This document shows positions 1-8,342 of a DNA stretch of 64,000 bases, one piece after another. The stretch comes from Streptomyces xanthii (GTDB lineage Bacteria; Actinomycetota; Actinomycetes; Streptomycetales; Streptomycetaceae). The notes under the pieces are model-generated. The model was not told the DNA's origin. It searched no databases and was given only the letters and a program-made list of their open reading frames with translations. Within the stretch, counting starts at the first letter, position 1. Each line of letters opens with the position of its first letter. Location: positions 6,448,001 to 6,512,000 of the forward strand of contig NZ_CP061281.1 of assembly GCF_014621695.1 (NCBI RefSeq), in the 5' to 3' direction. The position numbers were made by a program, and so were the translations under genes.

Positions 1-1089
1 GCCCCTCCGCAGCCGGCACCGGGCACGGGCAGCGCCGGGGGCGCGACCGGCCGGGACGGCGCCGCGCCCGCTGCCCCCACCCACGGCGCGAAGTCGGTCC
101 CGCTCCCGCCGGAGGCCCCCGCGACCGAGACCACCACCCGCCTGCGCCCGATCCCGCCCCACCCGGGCACGGGCCCGCACACCCCGCCCCCACCCCGCCG
201 AGCCCCGGGCCGTGTCGATCTCACCCCGGACCCCGCCACCGCGGGCCGCCCCTTCGTCGCCTCGCCACCCCCGCCGCCCCAGTACGACGACCGCACCACG
301 CGGCTGCGCCCGCTCGGCCACCTGACCCACCGCATCGCGCCCCGCGCGGCCGCCGCCGCGGCCTGCCTCGTGCTCGGCGTGGGCCTGCTCGGCGGCGCCA
401 CCACCGGCTTCCTGCTGACCGGCGAGGACGACAGCCCCGCCGTGTCCGCGCAGACCGCGTACCACGACGCCGCCGCCCTGTGGCACAGCGTCCCCGTCGA
501 CCGCCTCTTCCCGCGCACGCTCAAGGGCGAGGGCGCGGGCCCCGGCGGCTCCGACCGCACCTGGACCCGCATCGCCGTCGCCCCCGACAGCGGCTGCGCC
601 AAGGCCCTCGACCCGCTGCTCCACAAGGCCCTGCGCTCCGCCGGCTGCCTGCGCCTGCTGCGCGCCACGTACGTCGACGCCACCCAGAGCAGCGTCACCA
701 CGGTCGGCCTGCTCTTCACCAAGGCCGACGCCGAGGCCACCCAGGCGCTGCGCACCCGGTTCACCGAGCAGGGTCTGGACCGCCGCGACGACCTCATGCC
801 CCGCCCCTACGCCGCCGAGGGCACCGCCGCCGCCCGCTTCGGCGACGCCCAGCGCGCCTCCTGGACGATCAATGTCCTCACCGACGCCCCGGTCGTCGTC
901 TACGCCGTCTCCGGCTTCGCCGACGGCCGCACCGTCGCCGACCCGCAGCCCGCCGCCGAGGCCATGAAGCAGGGCGCCACGACCGCCCCCGCCCAGGCCG
1001 GACTCGGCCACGAGGCCCAGGGCGTCGCCGACCGGATCGAGCGCGGCCTGCGCAAGGCCGTACAGAAGTCCACGGAGCAGCCGTCATGA
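1..1089 (+). CDS. Single-pass membrane protein with Pro-rich cytoplasmic part (5' end missing)
   Basis: The reading frame is open from base 1, so the start lies upstream of the window. About 110 Pro/Thr/Arg-rich residues precede one hydrophobic helix (bases about 343-425, ending VGLLGGATTGFLL). An extracytoplasmic domain of about 220 residues follows, with two cysteines at SGC and AGC that could pair. The stop codon overlaps the ATG of the mycosin-like protease (ATGA), so the two are translationally coupled. A protein with a disordered cytoplasmic head, one helix and a folded outer domain next to a protease suggests a membrane-anchored partner or substrate. That is inference; I do not recognise the outer domain. 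Confidence 0.75.
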   Translation, partial: APPQPAPGTGSAGGATGRDGAAPAAPTHGAKSVPLPPEAPATETTTRLRPIPPHPGTGPHTPPPPRRAPGRVDLTPDPATAGRPFVASPPPPPQYDDRTTRLRPLGHLTHRIAPRAAAAAACLVLGVGLLGGATTGFLLTGEDDSPAVSAQTAYHDAAALWHSVPVDRLFPRTLKGEGAGPGGSDRTWTRIAVAPDSGCAKALDPLLHKALRSAGCLRLLRATYVDATQSSVTTVGLLFTKADAEATQALRTRFTEQGLDRRDDLMPRPYAAEGTAAARFGDAQRASWTINVLTDAPVVVYAVSGFADGRTVADPQPAAEAMKQGATTAPAQAGLGHEAQGVADRIERGLRKAVQKSTEQPS

Positions 1090-2252
1090 CCCGCCGCGCC
1101 CACCGGATCGCCCTCGTCACCGCCACCGCGGCGACCGTCGCCCTGGTCCCGTCGACCGTCGCGCACGCCGACGCGGTCCGCGCCCAGCAGTGGGGCCTCG
1201 CCGCGATGCACACCCAGGAGGCCTGGCGCACCACCAAGGGCAAGGGCATCACGGTCGCCGTCCTCGACACGGGCGTCGACGCCCGCCACCCCGACCTCGA
1301 GGGCAACGTCCTCACCGGCAAGGACCTCGTCGGCTTCGGCGCCGAGCGCGGCGACCGCCCCTGGGCCCGCCACGGCACCGCCATAGCCGGCGTCATCGCC
1401 GGTCACGGGCACGGCGAGGACGACGGCGACGGTGTCGTCGGTGTCGCCCCCGAGGCGAAGATCCTGCCCGTGCGGGTCATCCTGGAGGACGGCGACCCGG
1501 CACGCGCCAAGGCCCGCGAGACCCGCGGCGACGCCCTCGCCCGGGGCATCCGCTGGGCCGTCGACCACGGCGCCGACGTCATCAACCTCTCCCTGGGCGA
1601 CGACTCCGACACCGCCCACCCCGAGGCCGACGAGGACGCCGCCGTCCAGTACGCGCTGAAGAAGGGCGTCTCCGTCGTGGCCTCCGCGGGCAACGGCGGC
1701 GAGAAGGGCGACCACATCTCCTACCCGGCCGCCTACCCGGGCGTCATCACCGCCACCGCCGTCGACTCCTCCGGCACCCGCGCCTCGTTCTCCACCCGCC
1801 GCTGGTACGCCACCGTCGCCGCCCCCGGCCGCAACATCGTCACCGCCGACCCCGACCGCAAGTACTACTCGGCCTGGGGCACCAGCGCCGCCTCCGCGTT
1901 CGTCTCCGGCGCCGTCGCCCTGGTCCGCGCCGCACACCCCGGCCTGGACCCCGCCCAGATCAAGAAGCTCCTCGAGGACACCGCCCAGAACCCCCCGGCG
2001 GGCGGCCGCGACGACTCGCGCGGCTACGGCCTCGTCGACCCGGCCGCCGCGATCCGTGCCGGCGCGAAGCTCAAGCCGAAGGGCCTCACCCCGGCCGGGT
2101 ACGGCGACCGGTACTTCGGCCCGGGCCCCGACGACCCGGACGACACGGCGAGCACCGCGTGGGCCGGCCCGGTCGCGGGCGGCCTCGGCGTCCTCCTGCT
2201 CGGCACAGCCGTCTACCTCTGGCGAGGCCACCGCCTCAACCGCCGCCGCTGA
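1086..2252 (+). CDS. mycP: Mycosin-like subtilisin-family (S8) serine protease, membrane anchored
   Basis: This 388-residue protein has a signal peptide (residues 1-30, ending AHA-DA), an S8 peptidase domain and a C-terminal membrane helix (about 360-382) followed by a basic tail. That is the architecture of mycosins, the proteases attached to type VII (ESX) secretion. The catalytic triad is visible: Asp61 in VLDTGVD, His96 in RHGTAIAG and Ser267 in GTSAASAFVSG, with the oxyanion Asn in SAGNGG. The ATG at 1086 overlaps the stop of the preceding gene. No EccB/C/D/E or WXG100 genes are visible in the window, so involvement in secretion is not shown by context. Its last 17 bases overlap the convergent gene. 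Confidence 0.88.
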   Translation: MTRRAHRIALVTATAATVALVPSTVAHADAVRAQQWGLAAMHTQEAWRTTKGKGITVAVLDTGVDARHPDLEGNVLTGKDLVGFGAERGDRPWARHGTAIAGVIAGHGHGEDDGDGVVGVAPEAKILPVRVILEDGDPARAKARETRGDALARGIRWAVDHGADVINLSLGDDSDTAHPEADEDAAVQYALKKGVSVVASAGNGGEKGDHISYPAAYPGVITATAVDSSGTRASFSTRRWYATVAAPGRNIVTADPDRKYYSAWGTSAASAFVSGAVALVRAAHPGLDPAQIKKLLEDTAQNPPAGGRDDSRGYGLVDPAAAIRAGAKLKPKGLTPAGYGDRYFGPGPDDPDDTASTAWAGPVAGGLGVLLLGTAVYLWRGHRLNRRR

Positions 2253-2958
2253 CCACGACCCCCACCGCCGCCCGCGCCACCGCCTCCACGAGCGCGACCC
2301 CGGCGTCCATGGTCGGGCTCCCGTCCGACAGCACGGCCACCAGAGCGCGCACCCCGTCCGCCCTCACCCGCCCGACGCTGTTCACGACCCACAACCCCGT
2401 CGTGCTGCGCGGCAGCCAGCCGTTCTTCAGCTCGGCGGCGCCGGCCGCCGACACGCCCCACGCCTGCCCGGCCACGACCCGGCCCATCAACTCCCGGACA
2501 CAGGACCGCGAAGCGGCGCTCAGGACCAGCCCCTCGCCGACCCCGAACACCTGCCGGAGCAGCGCGACCTGATCGGCGGCCGTCGTCCGCGTCAGCCCCC
2601 ACAGCGGCCCGGCCCCGCCCGTCGTCCCGGTCAGCCCCAGCCGCGCGTGCGCCGCGTCCAGCGCCTCCGCCCGCCCCAGGGCGTCCCAGAGCTCGCTCGT
2701 CGCCTCGTTGTCACTGCGCTCGATCATCGCGGCGGCCCGCGCCCGCTCCCCGGCGGTCAGCTCGCGCCCCGCGTCCTGCGCGCTCAGCAGCAGCGCGCAC
2801 AGCACGCCGAGCTTCACGACGCTCGCCGTGTCGTAGGTGCCGCCGTCCGGCGCGTACGCGGCCGATCTGCCGCTCACCGTGTCGAGCACCGCGACCGACA
2901 GCCGCCCGTCGTGCCCCTCGACGACGGGGGCCACGGCTGCGGCGAGGGCGGAGTCCAT
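2236..2958 (-). CDS. Class A beta-lactamase-related serine hydrolase
   Basis: This 240-residue protein has the penicillin-interacting fold signatures: SVVK (Ser46, Lys49) as SxxK, SDN at 82-84, and KNG (in ELKNGW) in place of KTG/KSG. There is no signal peptide, so it would act in the cytoplasm or be exported in an unusual way. It is therefore less likely to be a true beta-lactamase than a serine hydrolase or acylase of the same fold. It converges on the mycosin gene with a 17-base overlap of the 3' ends. Substrate unknown. Confidence 0.8.
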   Translation of the reverse strand: MDSALAAAVAPVVEGHDGRLSVAVLDTVSGRSAAYAPDGGTYDTASVVKLGVLCALLLSAQDAGRELTAGERARAAAMIERSDNEATSELWDALGRAEALDAAHARLGLTGTTGGAGPLWGLTRTTAADQVALLRQVFGVGEGLVLSAASRSCVRELMGRVVAGQAWGVSAAGAAELKNGWLPRSTTGLWVVNSVGRVRADGVRALVAVLSDGSPTMDAGVALVEAVARAAVGVVVSGGG

Positions 2959-3029
2959 GACGCAGACGGTAGCGCCGGCCCGGTGCCAGGGTCCGCCGAG
3001 GTGCGGCCGGGACCCGCTCGGTAGGGTCG

Positions 3030-3776
3030 GTGAACGTGGCGAACAAGAACATTCCCGACCCCGGCTACTCCGACGACGACGGCTCCGCGGACCCGCGTCT
3101 CGCCGAGGCCCTGGCCGCCTGGTCGGCCGACCGCAGCGCGCACGGCCCCGTCCTGGCCGCCCTCAAGGACGCCCGGCTGCTCGTGCCCATCGTGGCCGTG
3201 CTCGGCGAGGTCGAGGAGGACGAGAACGGGCTCCGCCGCGAGAAGACCAGTGACATGGCCGTCCCGACCCTGAAGGCCGGCGACCGCAAGGCGCTGCCCG
3301 CCTTCACCTCGACCGCGTCCCTCGCTCTGTGGGACCCCGCCGCCCGCCCCGTCGCCGTACCGCTGCACCAGGCGCTCCAGGCCGCCGCCCACGAGAAGGC
3401 CGACACCGTCGTCATCGATCTCGCCGGCCCGGTCCCGTACGAGCTGACGGGCTCCGCCCTGTACGCCCTCGCCGAGGGACGCACCGACACGGACCCGCTG
3501 GCCGACCCGGCGGTCGTGGAGGCGGTGCGCGCCGCGGTCGCCGCCGAGCCCGCGATCGCCCGGGCCCACCTGGGCCCCGGTCCCTCCGCCGGCACCGACG
3601 GCACCCTCGCCCTCGTGCTCGACGCGGACGCCGACGTCCAGGCCACCGCCCGCTCGCTCGCCGCGCGCATCGCCGCCGACGAAACACTGAGGGCCCGCCT
3701 GGTGGGCGGCCTCGACCTGGCACTGCTGCCGGCCGGGACCGCGCCCTCCGGCGAGCCCTTGTACACGCGCCCCTGA
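3030..3776 (+). CDS. SseB-family protein
   Basis: This 248-residue soluble, acidic protein starts with GTG at 3030. It carries an SseB-like region (residues about 25-130, with LVPIVAVLGEVEEDE, TSDMAVPTLKAGDRKALPAF and a segment around AADKA-like helices) and a second related C-terminal stretch. In streptomycetes this gene sits just upstream of the DUF1844 gene and infC, as here. The family's function is unknown despite its name, taken from an enterobacterial protein. It is divergent from the beta-lactamase-like gene (71 bases between starts). Confidence 0.8.
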   Translation: MNVANKNIPDPGYSDDDGSADPRLAEALAAWSADRSAHGPVLAALKDARLLVPIVAVLGEVEEDENGLRREKTSDMAVPTLKAGDRKALPAFTSTASLALWDPAARPVAVPLHQALQAAAHEKADTVVIDLAGPVPYELTGSALYALAEGRTDTDPLADPAVVEAVRAAVAAEPAIARAHLGPGPSAGTDGTLALVLDADADVQATARSLAARIAADETLRARLVGGLDLALLPAGTAPSGEPLYTRP

Positions 3777-3803
3777 GGAGCGCGCGCCGCTGTCCGCTGT
3801 CCG

Positions 3804-4190
3804 TTATCCGTAGACGGCGCCCGTGTACTTCTCGCCCGGGCCCTGGCCCGGCTCGTCCGGCACGATCGAGGCCTCGCGGAAGGCGAGCTGCAGCGACTTC
3901 AGGCCGTCCCGCAGCGGAGCCGCGTGGAACGAGCTGATCTCCGTGGCGCTCGCGTCGAGCAGACCGGCGAGAGCGGAGACCAGCTTCCGCGCCTCGTCGA
4001 GGTCCTTGTGGGCGTCGCCCTCCTCGGTGAGGCCCAGCTTCACCGCGGCGGCGCTCATCAGGTTCACCGCGACCGTCACGATGACCTCGACGGCGGGCAC
4101 CTCCGCGATGTCGCGGGTCAGGGCGTCGTAGTCGGGCGTGTCGGGGGCGTCGGGGGCAGCAGCGGGGGTCGCGTCACTCATGGGCTCCAC
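3804..4190 (-). CDS. DUF1844-family small protein
   Basis: This 128-residue acidic protein has a disordered Ala/Pro/Asp-rich N-terminus (about 30 residues) and then the DUF1844 helical region. That region reads VIVTVAVNLMSAAAVKLGL, then a Leu-rich helix with LDEARKLVSALAGLLD. The stop is TAA at 3804-3806. It is divergent from infC and a constant neighbour of infC in actinobacteria. No function is established; the conserved position suggests a link to translation, which is inference only. Confidence 0.85.
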   Translation of the reverse strand: MEPMSDATPAAAPDAPDTPDYDALTRDIAEVPAVEVIVTVAVNLMSAAAVKLGLTEEGDAHKDLDEARKLVSALAGLLDASATEISSFHAAPLRDGLKSLQLAFREASIVPDEPGQGPGEKYTGAVYG

Positions 4191-4229
4191 GATATGCGGA
4201 CCGCGGCCGGCCTCGCGCCGCGCACCCGG

Positions 4230-4259
4230 TTGGGAGCACCGCCCAAGTGCTGCTAACCT
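4230..4259 (+). promoter_or_regulatory. Candidate vegetative promoter for the infC operon
   Basis: TTGGGA (4230-4235) and TAACCT (4254-4259) are separated by 18 bases, a fair match to the HrdB-type consensus. Transcription from about 4266 would give an infC leader of about 305 nt, which agrees with the dense RNA structure downstream. Confidence 0.45.
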
Positions 4260-4265
4260 TGTGTG

Positions 4266-4560
4266 ACGACCGGCCGGATGCCCACGTCCTCGCGACCAGG
4301 TGACCGGCCCACAAGTGGAGGCTCCGATCTCCCACCTGGCCGCCCTCAGGGCGGCGGGTCACCGGTCAGACGGCCACCATCGTTCCGTACGGACGATGGA
4401 GCCGTCCGAACAGCGCCCCGCGGTCCGCCGTGGCGGTGTTCCGGTAAGTCTTGGAGCCCCGCCTGTGTACCGTCCGGGGCATTTTCTGTGTCTCGGCGCG
4501 GTTGGTACTTACGTAACAGACGTTACGCGGCGGTCCGCCAGACCGTCGTGTGGTGCTACC
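4266..4560 (+). promoter_or_regulatory. Structured 5' leader of infC, candidate cis-regulatory RNA
   Basis: This is a gene-free stretch with a series of perfect or near-perfect helices. GGTGACC 4299-4305 pairs with GGTCACC 4357-4363 and closes a three-way junction. The junction contains GTGGAG 4315-4320/CTCCCAC 4329-4335 and GCCGCCC 4339-4345/GGGCGGC 4349-4355. Then come CCATCGT 4377-4383/ACGATGG 4393-4399, a GC hairpin followed by ATTTT (listed separately), and CGTAAC 4512-4517/GTTACG 4522-4527. In Bacillus the same operon is controlled by an L20-binding leader. An analogous control is inferred here; I recognise no named RNA family. Confidence 0.55.
4456..4485 (+). terminator. Possible attenuator hairpin in the infC leader
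   Basis: GCCCCG (4456-4461) pairs with CGGGGC (4475-4480) and is followed directly by ATTTT. It is one of the few hairpins in this window with a T-run, which fits regulated termination before infC. The loop is 13 nt and the stem only 6 bp, so it is probably weak or conditional. Confidence 0.4.
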
Positions 4561-4571
4561 GAGGAGGATCC

Positions 4572-5228
4572 ATCAGCGCCGAGCCCCGCATCAACGACCG
4601 GATTCGCGTTCCCGAAGTGCGACTTGTCGGTCCCAGCGGCGAGCAGGTCGGGATTGTTCCGCTTGCCAAGGCCCTTGAGCTTGCTCAGGAGTACGACCTC
4701 GACCTCGTCGAGGTGGCGGCGAACGCCCGTCCGCCCGTCTGCAAGCTCATGGACTACGGGAAGTTCAAGTACGAGTCGGCCATGAAGGCCCGTGAGGCGC
4801 GCAAGAACCAGGCGCACACGGTCATCAAGGAGATGAAGCTCCGGCCGAAGATCGACCCGCACGACTATGACACCAAGAAGGGTCACGTCGTCCGGTTCCT
4901 CAAGCAGGGCGACAAGGTCAAGATCACGATCATGTTCCGTGGTCGCGAGCAGTCCCGGCCGGAGCTCGGCTACCGACTGCTGCAGCGCCTCGCGGAGGAC
5001 GTCCAGGACCTCGGATTCGTCGAGTCGAACCCGAAGCAGGACGGCCGAAACATGATCATGGTTCTCGGTCCGCACAAGAAGAAGACCGAGGCGATGGCCG
5101 AGGCCCGTGAGGCGCAGGCCGCACGCAAGGCCGACGCGAAGGCCAACCCGGGCAAGTCGCAGAACGCGGCTGAGACCGAGGCCCAGGCCGACGTCGAAGC
5201 CCCCGCCGAGGCACCTGCCGAGGCATGA
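4572..5228 (+). CDS. infC: Translation initiation factor IF-3, probably starting at AUC
   Basis: IF-3 binds the 30S subunit, blocks 50S joining and proofreads the initiator codon. The sequence has the IF3-N domain ([20 protein letters not shown]) and the IF3-C domain ([20 protein letters not shown] and [18 protein letters not shown]). An Ala/Glu-rich tail of about 40 residues, usual in actinobacteria, follows. A strong ribosome binding site AGGAGG (4562-4567) lies 4 nt before ATC at 4572, which gives a start like the AUU of E. coli IF-3: 218 residues, beginning [15 protein letters not shown] at 4548 in the same frame would put that site inside the gene. IF-3 selects against non-standard starts, so an AUC start implies autoregulation. 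Confidence 0.93.
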   Translation: MSAEPRINDRIRVPEVRLVGPSGEQVGIVPLAKALELAQEYDLDLVEVAANARPPVCKLMDYGKFKYESAMKAREARKNQAHTVIKEMKLRPKIDPHDYDTKKGHVVRFLKQGDKVKITIMFRGREQSRPELGYRLLQRLAEDVQDLGFVESNPKQDGRNMIMVLGPHKKKTEAMAEAREAQAARKADAKANPGKSQNAAETEAQADVEAPAEAPAEA

Positions 5229-5351
5229 TCCGCCGGCGCACAGCCCGTGCGCCCCGGATACCAACTGACACAACTGACGTTCCCCCACGGCCGGTCCGGG
5301 CCTCTGGCACGGACCGGCCGGGAGCGCCACTGACGAGGAGAGAACGGCGCT

Positions 5352-5546
5352 ATGCCGAAGAACAAGTCGCACAGCGGTGCCAGCAAGCGCTTCAAGATCA
5401 CCGGCTCCGGCAAGGTGCTCCGTGAGCGCGCCGGCAAGCGCCACCTGCTCGAGCACAAGTCGTCCCGCGTGACGCGTCGCCTCACCGGCAACGCCGAGAT
5501 GGCCCCGGGCGACGCCGCGAAGATCAAGAAGCTTCTCGGCAAGTGA
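5352..5546 (+). CDS. rpmI: 50S ribosomal protein L35 (bL35)
   Basis: This is the full-length 64-residue bL35 ([20 protein letters not shown] at the N-terminus, ending KIKKLLGK), small and very basic. The ribosome binding site GAGGAGAG lies just upstream of the ATG. It is 123 bases after infC and 98 bases before rplT, the classical infC-rpmI-rplT order, presumably one transcript. Confidence 0.98.
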   Translation: MPKNKSHSGASKRFKITGSGKVLRERAGKRHLLEHKSSRVTRRLTGNAEMAPGDAAKIKKLLGK

Positions 5547-5644
5547 TGCTCGGGTGCTGAGCACCCTGAGCGTCGACTGACCGGGACCTATTCGAATTCG
5601 GGTCGGGTGAAGACAACCCCGGCCCCGCTACAAGGAGTTACAAA

Positions 5645-6031
5645 GTGGCACGCGTCAAGCGCGCGGTGAACGCGCACAAGAAGCGTCGGGCGATCCTCGA
5701 GCAGGCCAGCGGTTACCGCGGTCAGCGTTCGCGTCTGTACCGCAAGGCCAAGGAGCAGGTCACCCACTCCCTGGTCTACAACTACAACGACCGCAAGAAG
5801 CGCAAGGGCGACTTCCGTCAGCTGTGGATCCAGCGCATCAACGCCGCTGCCCGCCAGAACGGCATGACGTACAACCGCCTCATCCAGGGTCTGAAGGCCG
5901 CCAACATCGAGGTGGACCGCAAGATCCTCGCGGAGCTGGCCGTCAACGACATCAACGCGTTCGCCGCGCTGGTCGAGGTTGCGCAGAAGGCCCTCCCGGC
6001 CGACGTGAACGCGCCGAAGGCCGCCGCCTGA
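5645..6031 (+). CDS. rplT: 50S ribosomal protein L20 (bL20)
   Basis: This 128-residue bL20 starts at GTG (5645) after AAGGAG. Family signatures include [30 protein letters not shown] and the C-terminal helical domain with [10 protein letters not shown] and [18 protein letters not shown]. It binds 23S rRNA early in 50S assembly and is the autogenous regulator of this operon in other bacteria, which makes the infC leader of special interest. A strong terminator hairpin follows. Confidence 0.98.
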   Translation: MARVKRAVNAHKKRRAILEQASGYRGQRSRLYRKAKEQVTHSLVYNYNDRKKRKGDFRQLWIQRINAAARQNGMTYNRLIQGLKAANIEVDRKILAELAVNDINAFAALVEVAQKALPADVNAPKAAA

Positions 6032-6058
6032 GCGTTCCGCTGAGCCGGACGTGACATT

Positions 6059-6089
6059 CGGACCCGCAAGCCGAGCGCTTGCGGGTCCG
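6059..6089 (+). terminator. Terminator after rplT
   Basis: CGGACCCGCAAGC (6059-6071) pairs perfectly with GCTTGCGGGTCCG (6077-6089), giving a 13-bp stem with a 5-nt loop and no T-run. This is a common streptomycete terminator form. Confidence 0.85.
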
Positions 6090-6153
6090 AGTGCGTTCGG
6101 CAGCCCGTCTGCCGTGTTCTCTCGTCTGCCGCGTGCACGTTGTATGTGGCTGG

Positions 6154-6175
6154 TCGCGCAGTTCCCCGCGCCCCT
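6154..6175 (-). repeat. Dispersed intergenic repeat, copy 1
   Basis: Read on the minus strand this contains GGGGCGCGGGGAACTGCGCG. All 22 bases 6154-6175 are identical to the reverse complement of 55676-55697. It lies in the 5' region of the TrmH-family gene. From memory this core is common between genes in Streptomyces genomes. Confidence 0.8.
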
Positions 6176-6205
6176 TTCAGGGGCGTCCTTCTCAAGGTGA
6201 GTCTC

Positions 6206-7045
<840 letters not shown>

Positions 7046-7100
7046 TAGGGTGACGGACTCGGGGCCCACTGCGCCGTTTCGAGAGGTGGGGTACGGGGAG

Positions 7101-8189
7101 ATGACAGTCCGCACCAGCAGGCCCGCGCGGGCGAGCGACCCCGCGGGACTCGGCCTGGACCCCGACGACCTCTCCGACGGACTCGTCGTCGCCGACGAGA
7201 GCGGCCGTGTCGTCTGCTTCAACGCCGCCGCCGAGCGCATCACCGCCGTCCCCGCCGAGCGCGCCCTGGGCGCCCCGCTCGAGCGCGCGCTGCCGCTGGA
7301 GGACCTGGAGGGCCGGCGCTGGTGGCAGCTCACCGACCCGTACGGCGGACTCGCCATCCGGGTCGGCCAGCCCGAGCGGAACCTGCTGCTGCCCGGCGGC
7401 CGCGAGGTCCTCGTCACCGCCCGGTACGTGCGCAGCCGCCCCACCGGGCCCGTGCGCCGGGTCGTCGTCTCGATCCGCGACACCGAGGCCCGGCGCCGCA
7501 CCGAGCGCAGCCACGCCGAGCTGATCGCCACGGTCGCCCACGAACTGCGCTCCCCGCTCACCTCCGTGAAGGGGTTCACCGCGACGCTGCTCGCGAAGTG
7601 GGAGCGGTTCACCGACGAGCAGAAGCGGCTCATGCTCGAGACCGTCGACGCCGACGCCAACCGCGTGACGCGACTGATCGCCGAGCTCCTCGACATCTCC
7701 CGCATCGACTCCGGTCGGCTGGAGGTGCGCCGCCAGCCCGTCGACGTGGCGGCCGCCGTCTCCCGGCACATCCAGGCCCACGTCGCCTCCGGCCGGCCCG
7801 CCGACCGGTTCCTGCTCCGGGTCACCCAGCCGCTGCCCAAGGTGTGGGCGGATCCCGACAAGGTCGACCAGGTGCTCAGCAATCTCCTGGAAAACGCGGT
7901 GCGCCACGGCGAGGGAACCGTCACCATTGACGTCGAGCCCACCGACCCGGTCGGAGCGTCGGTCACCGTGAGCGACGAAGGGCCCGGCATCCCGGAGGAG
8001 TCCATGAACCGCGTCTTCACCCGCTTCTGGCGGGGCAGCAAGCGCGGCGGCACGGGGCTCGGCCTGTACATCGTGAAGGGCATCGTCGAAGCCCACGGGG
8101 GTTCGATCACGGTCGGGCGCGCGCCCGGCGGCGGCGCCCGGTTCCGATTTATGCTGCCCGTGGCCACGCCGGCGTATCTCAACGCCTGA
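7101..8189 (+). CDS. PAS-domain sensor histidine kinase (soluble, orphan)
   Basis: This 362-residue protein has a PAS domain (residues about 20-125, DGLVVADESGRVVCFNAAAE), a HisKA H-box (VAHELRSPLTSVKGF, His147) and an HATPase domain. The HATPase motifs are LLENAVRHGEG (N box), DEGPGIPEE (G1) and GGTGLGLYIVKGI (G2). No membrane helix is visible, so it should sense a cytoplasmic signal. No response regulator lies next to it; its partner is elsewhere. It sits between ribosomal and pheST genes, an order I remember from S. coelicolor. A GTG at 7050, almost abutting the previous stop, is an alternative start. The ATG at 7101 has a GA-rich site (7081-7092) at better spacing. Confidence 0.9.
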   Translation: MTVRTSRPARASDPAGLGLDPDDLSDGLVVADESGRVVCFNAAAERITAVPAERALGAPLERALPLEDLEGRRWWQLTDPYGGLAIRVGQPERNLLLPGGREVLVTARYVRSRPTGPVRRVVVSIRDTEARRRTERSHAELIATVAHELRSPLTSVKGFTATLLAKWERFTDEQKRLMLETVDADANRVTRLIAELLDISRIDSGRLEVRRQPVDVAAAVSRHIQAHVASGRPADRFLLRVTQPLPKVWADPDKVDQVLSNLLENAVRHGEGTVTIDVEPTDPVGASVTVSDEGPGIPEESMNRVFTRFWRGSKRGGTGLGLYIVKGIVEAHGGSITVGRAPGGGARFRFMLPVATPAYLNA

Positions 8190-8209
8190 GCAGACCGGCC
8201 CCACGGGCG

Positions 8210-8237
8210 CAGTCACCCACCTCACCCCCGCTAGACT
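8210..8237 (+). promoter_or_regulatory. Candidate promoter for pheST
   Basis: TAGACT (8232-8237) is a good -10, with a weak CAGTCA (8210-8215) 16 bases upstream. The resulting leader of about 100 nt contains a hairpin CGTCCC-AAAGACA-GGGACG. I see no T-box and no Phe-rich leader peptide. Confidence 0.4.
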
Positions 8238-8342
8238 CGTCCTTTGGCACATTGCGTCTCCAGATCAGAGACGGTTCGTCCCAAAGACAGGGACGCGTCG
8301 CAGACGGGGCCATCCGCCAGCCAATCGGAAGCACGGGAAGAG

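Noticed and set aside
4263..4571. IF-3 coding sequence starting at 4263
   Set aside because: The frame is open upstream, but the translated residues do not belong to IF-3 and the region is full of RNA-like helices.
8190..8342. T-box or Phe attenuator before pheS
   Set aside because: No T-box sequence and no Phe-codon-rich short frame is present.
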